A stretch of 64,000 nucleotides of DNA, taken from Dolomedes plantarius. Taxonomy: Eukaryota; Arthropoda; Arachnida; Araneae; Dolomedidae. The translations under genes were made by a program, and so were the position numbers. Shown here in pieces: positions 60,313-64,000 of the stretch; position 1 is the stretch's first letter, and the number at the start of each line of letters is the position of its first letter. The notes under the pieces were generated by a model, which was given only the letters and a program-made list of their open reading frames with translations, ran no database searches and was not told the origin of the DNA. Where the stretch lies: assembly GCA_907164885.2 (NCBI GenBank), contig OU015499.1:156825925-156889924 (forward strand), given 5' to 3'.

Positions 60313-61129
60313 AATTTTCATAAAAATACAACTTGTTAAAAAAGCATTTAGATTTAAAGTAGAACTATATGATTTTGCGTCCTCACTTAACCCCACTTCA
60401 CCCTACATCATTTTCAACATCTTAACAAAACTGTTTGTCATACAATACAAAAAAAGATACCTGTAAATTAAAATTACTTGAAGAGCTGTTTATTTATCCA
60501 GTATCATCTGAAGTGATATTTTAGTCTGTGACCCTCCGAAAAGCCGCGAAAGTTTGTCGTCAAGGGAACCACTTTTAACATTTTACTATGATTATGGAGA
60601 TTTGAATGCAATAAACAACATAAACAATGCGCTTAAGAGATACCGTTGCCATTAAATCAACAAATAATGAAAGATCAGTTACCTGTGATTAATCACTGTT
60701 AACTGTTACAGTATACAAGTTACGTGCGAAAAACGATAAACTCGTACGGAGGTTTCCATGACGTCATCGCTTTCACGAGTCACTTGATACCTGCACCGCC
60801 ATGTTCGTTTAGGTGATGTATTTGGCATAGTTTCTAGGACTTAAGAAGCTTTAGGAAAGAGTTCCATGAAGTCCTAGGACGTCATCTGTCGGTATGACGT
60901 CATATGGTATGATCGGTAGCTTCGCGAATTTTGGCGAGACTGTGGCGTCCTCGTTTTTATCGGGACTATAAAAAATCTCGGAAACTCACAGGCAACCATC
61001 ACATCGTGTTACAGAAAATCCAAATTAATTAAATACGTATCGTAAATGGCTTTTTGCATGAAGAATTAAAGTGAACACTGACAATGTGGCGGCCGTATAT
61101 TTCACGGGTAGTTTCCTATCCCACCAGAT
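60313..61129. other. Unassigned, contains a TGACGTCA-bearing repeat
   Basis: The stretch 60735-60920 has GACGTCATCGCTTTCACG, a CCATGAAGTCCT block and GTATGACGTCATA, and is repeated in diverged form at 63585-63750. No coding recognised. Confidence 0.5.
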
Positions 61130-61285
61130 AATAACTTCCTTCTTAATCAAGAGCGGATTCCCTGGGCTGACTCTTACAAGTACCTAGGTGTCATCCTAGA
61201 CTCAAAACTAACCTGGTGCCTACAAATAGATGGCCTGGTTCGAAAATCTAAGGCTGCACAGGATTCCCTTAGTTATCTATATTGA
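61130..61285 (+). pseudogene. Non-LTR retrotransposon RT fragment (Jockey-like)
   Basis: An open stretch ending in TGA at 61283 reads ERIPWADSYKYLGVILDSKL then TWCLQIDGLVRKSKAAQ. The KYLGVxLDxKLTW motif is typical of the region after the RT catalytic YADD box in Jockey-type LINEs and related clades. Only 51 codons remain; the element is not delimited. Confidence 0.65.
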
Positions 61286-61779
61286 CATGGAAAAGTCGCC
61301 TGTCAACTATAAAAAAAATTGTGCGGTCGGGGACCCCGTCAGGAACGAAGTTCCTTACGTTTATTTTGAACTCTAAACGTGATTTAATATGCAGATTTCT
61401 ATTGATTATATTAGTGGTATTTTTGTCACGCCAAAAGCGCAGCCCTCGTTTAATAACCACCCTCACTCTCTCTCTCTCTCTCTCTCTCAATTTTATTAAA
61501 TTAAAAATTTTGATGTATAAATTAATTATTGTTATTAAAATTGAAAATTTATATATAAATTATTATTTTGATTTAGATGTTACCTAGCATAATTTTTAAT
61601 CGGATTAATTTTATTATTTATCACCAACAAAAAATAATTAATGACACATATAAATTCCGTGTGAATTAAAACAATAACAAACAAAAAATAAGTTTAAACA
61701 GAAAGACGCGATTCCATAGGGACGGTATAAAATCTTTCAAGCAGTTACAACTGGCCGAAGTTTTATAACGATCATGCTT
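61286..61779. other. Unassigned with a (CT)n tract
   Basis: A CTCTCT microsatellite lies at 61466-61488. No gene recognised. Confidence 0.5.
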
Positions 61780-62467
61780 TGGTCATCATATGTGGTTGTT
61801 TACTGTTGTCATTAAAATGTAGAAATTCTCTTATCTTTCAAAGCCGTTTTAAAGACATTTAGAATTTTTATTACATCATTGCTTATAGCAGTGACCATAG
61901 GCCCTAGTGTTTGGTACATGTACAATAGACATCATTATACAAATACCAATGTATTGTTTCATTTCTAAATTCTTTACATCGACACAACTTTTCTGGGGTT
62001 TTTTGCACACTGAATAATTTGTTTCTCGAACTATATGCTCAAGTCAAATCTTCTGCAAAGAGATAACTAAAAAAATTAGAGGTGTATACAAATTCAGAAT
62101 TTCATGACAGATATTCTCGTCAACCCCTCGGAATAAAATATGATCCATCATTTAGAAGTAAATTAGTTTTCTTCTAGTTGATTGCAGGCTTTGATCTCCC
62201 CTGTATTATATTCTATTAGTTTTTGGGGCATGTTCCACCATTAGGCAGATCAAGAACAACGCTATTATCAAGTAATGATATCTCATCTTCTGAATCACTA
62301 CTACCATCAAAAATTTCATCACAACTTTGTTTGGCTTATAATTTAAGGATCACCTGTGCTGCCATCGCTTTCCTGAATCAGATCCATCTTCACTAGGACA
62401 CGTCCCACGATCTGTTCATAAGTTCCTCAATTTCTTTCTGTGTTAAAACTTTCTTCCCGCCATTTCC
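61780..62467 (-). pseudogene. piggyBac-like transposase N-terminal half, decayed
   Basis: On the minus strand from about 62467: MAGRKVLTQKEIEELMNRSW, an acidic SSDSEDEISLLDNSVV region, and further left EHIVRETNYSVCKKP and a QYIGICIMMSIVHVPNTRAY segment, which correspond to the region just before the first catalytic Asp in piggyBac transposases. Stops and frameshifts are present, and the rest of the protein is missing. Flanking copies of TGTATCAATTTGATACA-like palindromes (62492-62508 and 62847-62862) may be subterminal repeats of the same element. Confidence 0.6.
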
Positions 62468-62880
62468 TAAAAAAAGCGTAACACACCATGTATCATTTTT
62501 GATACATAAAATTGAAATATAATTGAATTTTTTATAAAAGATTAAAGAAGTATTTATTAAAATTATATAAAAACTTCGTGCCTCTAAAATATATTTATAA
62601 AACTTTCAAAGATGTAAACCGACTTTAAATACTGAAAAATATAGCAAATACGAAGGCAGGTCTGGTATGAATTGAAAGGCTAGCTTTTACTGAGATCCCA
62701 GATGTATTCCTGCTGCCATCTATCTTACGAAAATGAAACTAACAGTGATTAAAAAGCTTTGCTATGATGTTTCAAAATTAATACAAGGTCGCACAGTGGG
62801 ATAAAAAAATATTGCTTTTGAATATAAAGGGGAATAATAACTTATGTATCAATTTGATACAGTGGTGCAGTAAAGGGTTT
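62468..62880. repeat. Unassigned, bounded by TGTATCA palindromes
   Basis: Contains the two ATGTATCAnnnTTGATAC palindromes mentioned for the piggyBac relic; otherwise AT-rich and without features. Confidence 0.4.
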
Positions 62881-64000
62881 TAAAAATTGCCCGTAGCGCT
62901 TGAGCGCACCTTCGCGATCCCCACCACCTCTTCATTGATACCGGCGTACGACCCGGTACCCCATCAGCGGCAAAGCGACCAAGGGTTCCTGCTTTACCTG
63001 CCGGATATACCGTCCCCGCCCCTCCAAAAACAGAAGGAGAAGGAGAAGGGAGATAGCTGTGTGTTGGGGAGCTAGGTTCTCCTCGGATTTCGCCTCTTCT
63101 TCGTTATTGGGAACTTTAATCGTAGGCCCCTTTCGGTGGGGCGAAGTTTCACCTCCTTACTCGGTGAGGGTCGGTCATTCAATCTTTCTCTTCTTTAATT
63201 TTATCGTTTCGGGTGGTTACTTGGCTGCACCCACTTCCTCCCATTTGATGAGAATTTGTCCGCTTTGTTTGGCAGCCGTATGGTTGGAAACCAGTTTTTA
63301 TTTCCTGTTATTACTGAGAACATCTCTCTCTCTCCTGTTGCGGGGTCGCTTCTGCGCTCCCCCCCAAACTACCCCTTGTTAGCTTGCTCGATAGACGATT
63401 CCTGCGCGTCTGGCTGATAGAGCTATCACTGTCAAAGTCCCTCGCTTTTGTGCTAGCAATTGATCCTTCCTCCAATGGAAGCCTGCCGCAGCCATTTTCC
63501 CCCCTCGCCGCTGTTTTGCGGAGGAGTTGACTGGAGTGCCTCCTCTTCAACACGAAGCAAGTGTCCAATACCAGATCATACTTCGACGACGTCATCGCTT
63601 TCACGGTTCACCACAAATCTGCGCCCCGTGTTCGCTTATGGATGCATTTTGGTAGCGTAGTTTGCCTAGGACTAAAAAGAAAAGCATTAGGAAGGACTGT
63701 CCATGAAGTCTTCAGTGGAATGACGTAATACGCTGTTTGGCTCAATCGATAGCTCAATGTTCTTTAAATAAATGTCACAACTCAAAAATTAAACATGATG
63801 AACTGTATAGGTTTTCCTCGTGGTTTTATTGTTTTCATATCTGAGCTACGCTCACTCCGTTTTCCACTCGGAGTTCGTCACGTCTGCTTATCAGACGTCA
63901 CATAGTAAGATACGCGACAGCAGCGATCTTTATAAATGCGGCAGGCGTTGAACTCAACATACCGCCCGCCTTGACAATTTTTTTTTTAAATTTTCAACAT
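62881..64000. other. GC-richer unassigned block at window end
   Basis: Distinctly GC-richer than the surroundings. A minus-strand frame at 63311-63604 and plus-strand frames at 62887-63382 have no recognised domain. A repeat of the 60735-60920 unit lies at 63585-63750, an AATAAA at 63768, and a TTTATAAATG TATA-like motif at about 63931. It may be the 5' region or LTR of a retroelement that continues beyond the window. Confidence 0.4.

Noticed and set aside
63311..63604. 97-codon minus-strand frame, Arg/Ser rich
   Set aside because: No recognised family, overlaps open frames on the other strand in a GC-richer block, and no splice or promoter support.

Overview
The window reads as an AT-rich arthropod nuclear genome scaffold, most likely an arachnid and probably a spider. 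That placement is an inference from the host gene (an animal eIF3j with spliceosomal introns) and from the mix of Tc1, pogo/Tigger, piggyBac, hAT, Helitron and BEL/Pao elements; no phylogenetic test was possible. Only one intact-looking host gene is visible: eukaryotic translation initiation factor 3 subunit J on the minus strand. Its first five coding exons lie at 15873-15897, 15695-15783, 6518-6566, 5275-5372 and 225-333, and the gene runs off the left edge. Reading phase is kept across all four introns, including one of 9.1 kb. The introns hold a 679-bp piggyBac-type MITE, a Helitron end carrying a tRNA-derived SINE, two Tigger-type elements and a piggyBac relic.

From about 16 kb to 64 kb almost everything recognisable is mobile DNA. 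16.8-26.0 kb: a possible solo LTR, two foldback MITEs, several pogo/Tigger elements, a 415-bp inverted repeat, a SINE, and a hAT transposase relic split cleanly by a small Helitron. 26.1-29.8 kb: two related Tc1/mariner-superfamily elements with long terminal inverted repeats and a Tc1 element, all set in (TA)n tracts, then a 500-N gap. 30.3-42.7 kb: one BEL/Pao LTR retrotransposon broken by a 7.7-kb TTAA-flanked insertion, which itself contains a mariner-like element, which contains two Tc1 elements. A second copy of the 679-bp MITE sits in the 3' end of pol. 42.8-44.4 kb: a Helitron keeping its helicase C-terminus, interrupted by a hAT element with a perfect 8-bp target duplication.

44.75-46.3 kb is a C2H2 zinc-finger array on the minus strand with several frameshifts (about 16 fingers). 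46.9-50.7 kb holds a Tigger element and a full-length, decayed piggyBac with both TTAA ends. 50.7-64 kb is mostly unassigned AT-rich DNA with non-LTR retrotransposon fragments, another piggyBac relic on the minus strand, and a 1.5-kb element at 58495-60039 with terminal inverted repeats and subterminal palindromes that I cannot place in a known superfamily.

Nothing here looks like an operon or a multi-gene system. The genes do not work together; the biology is a host gene next to a dense, nested transposon graveyard in which insertion order can be read base by base. Coding calls are from reading the translations; no database search was run.
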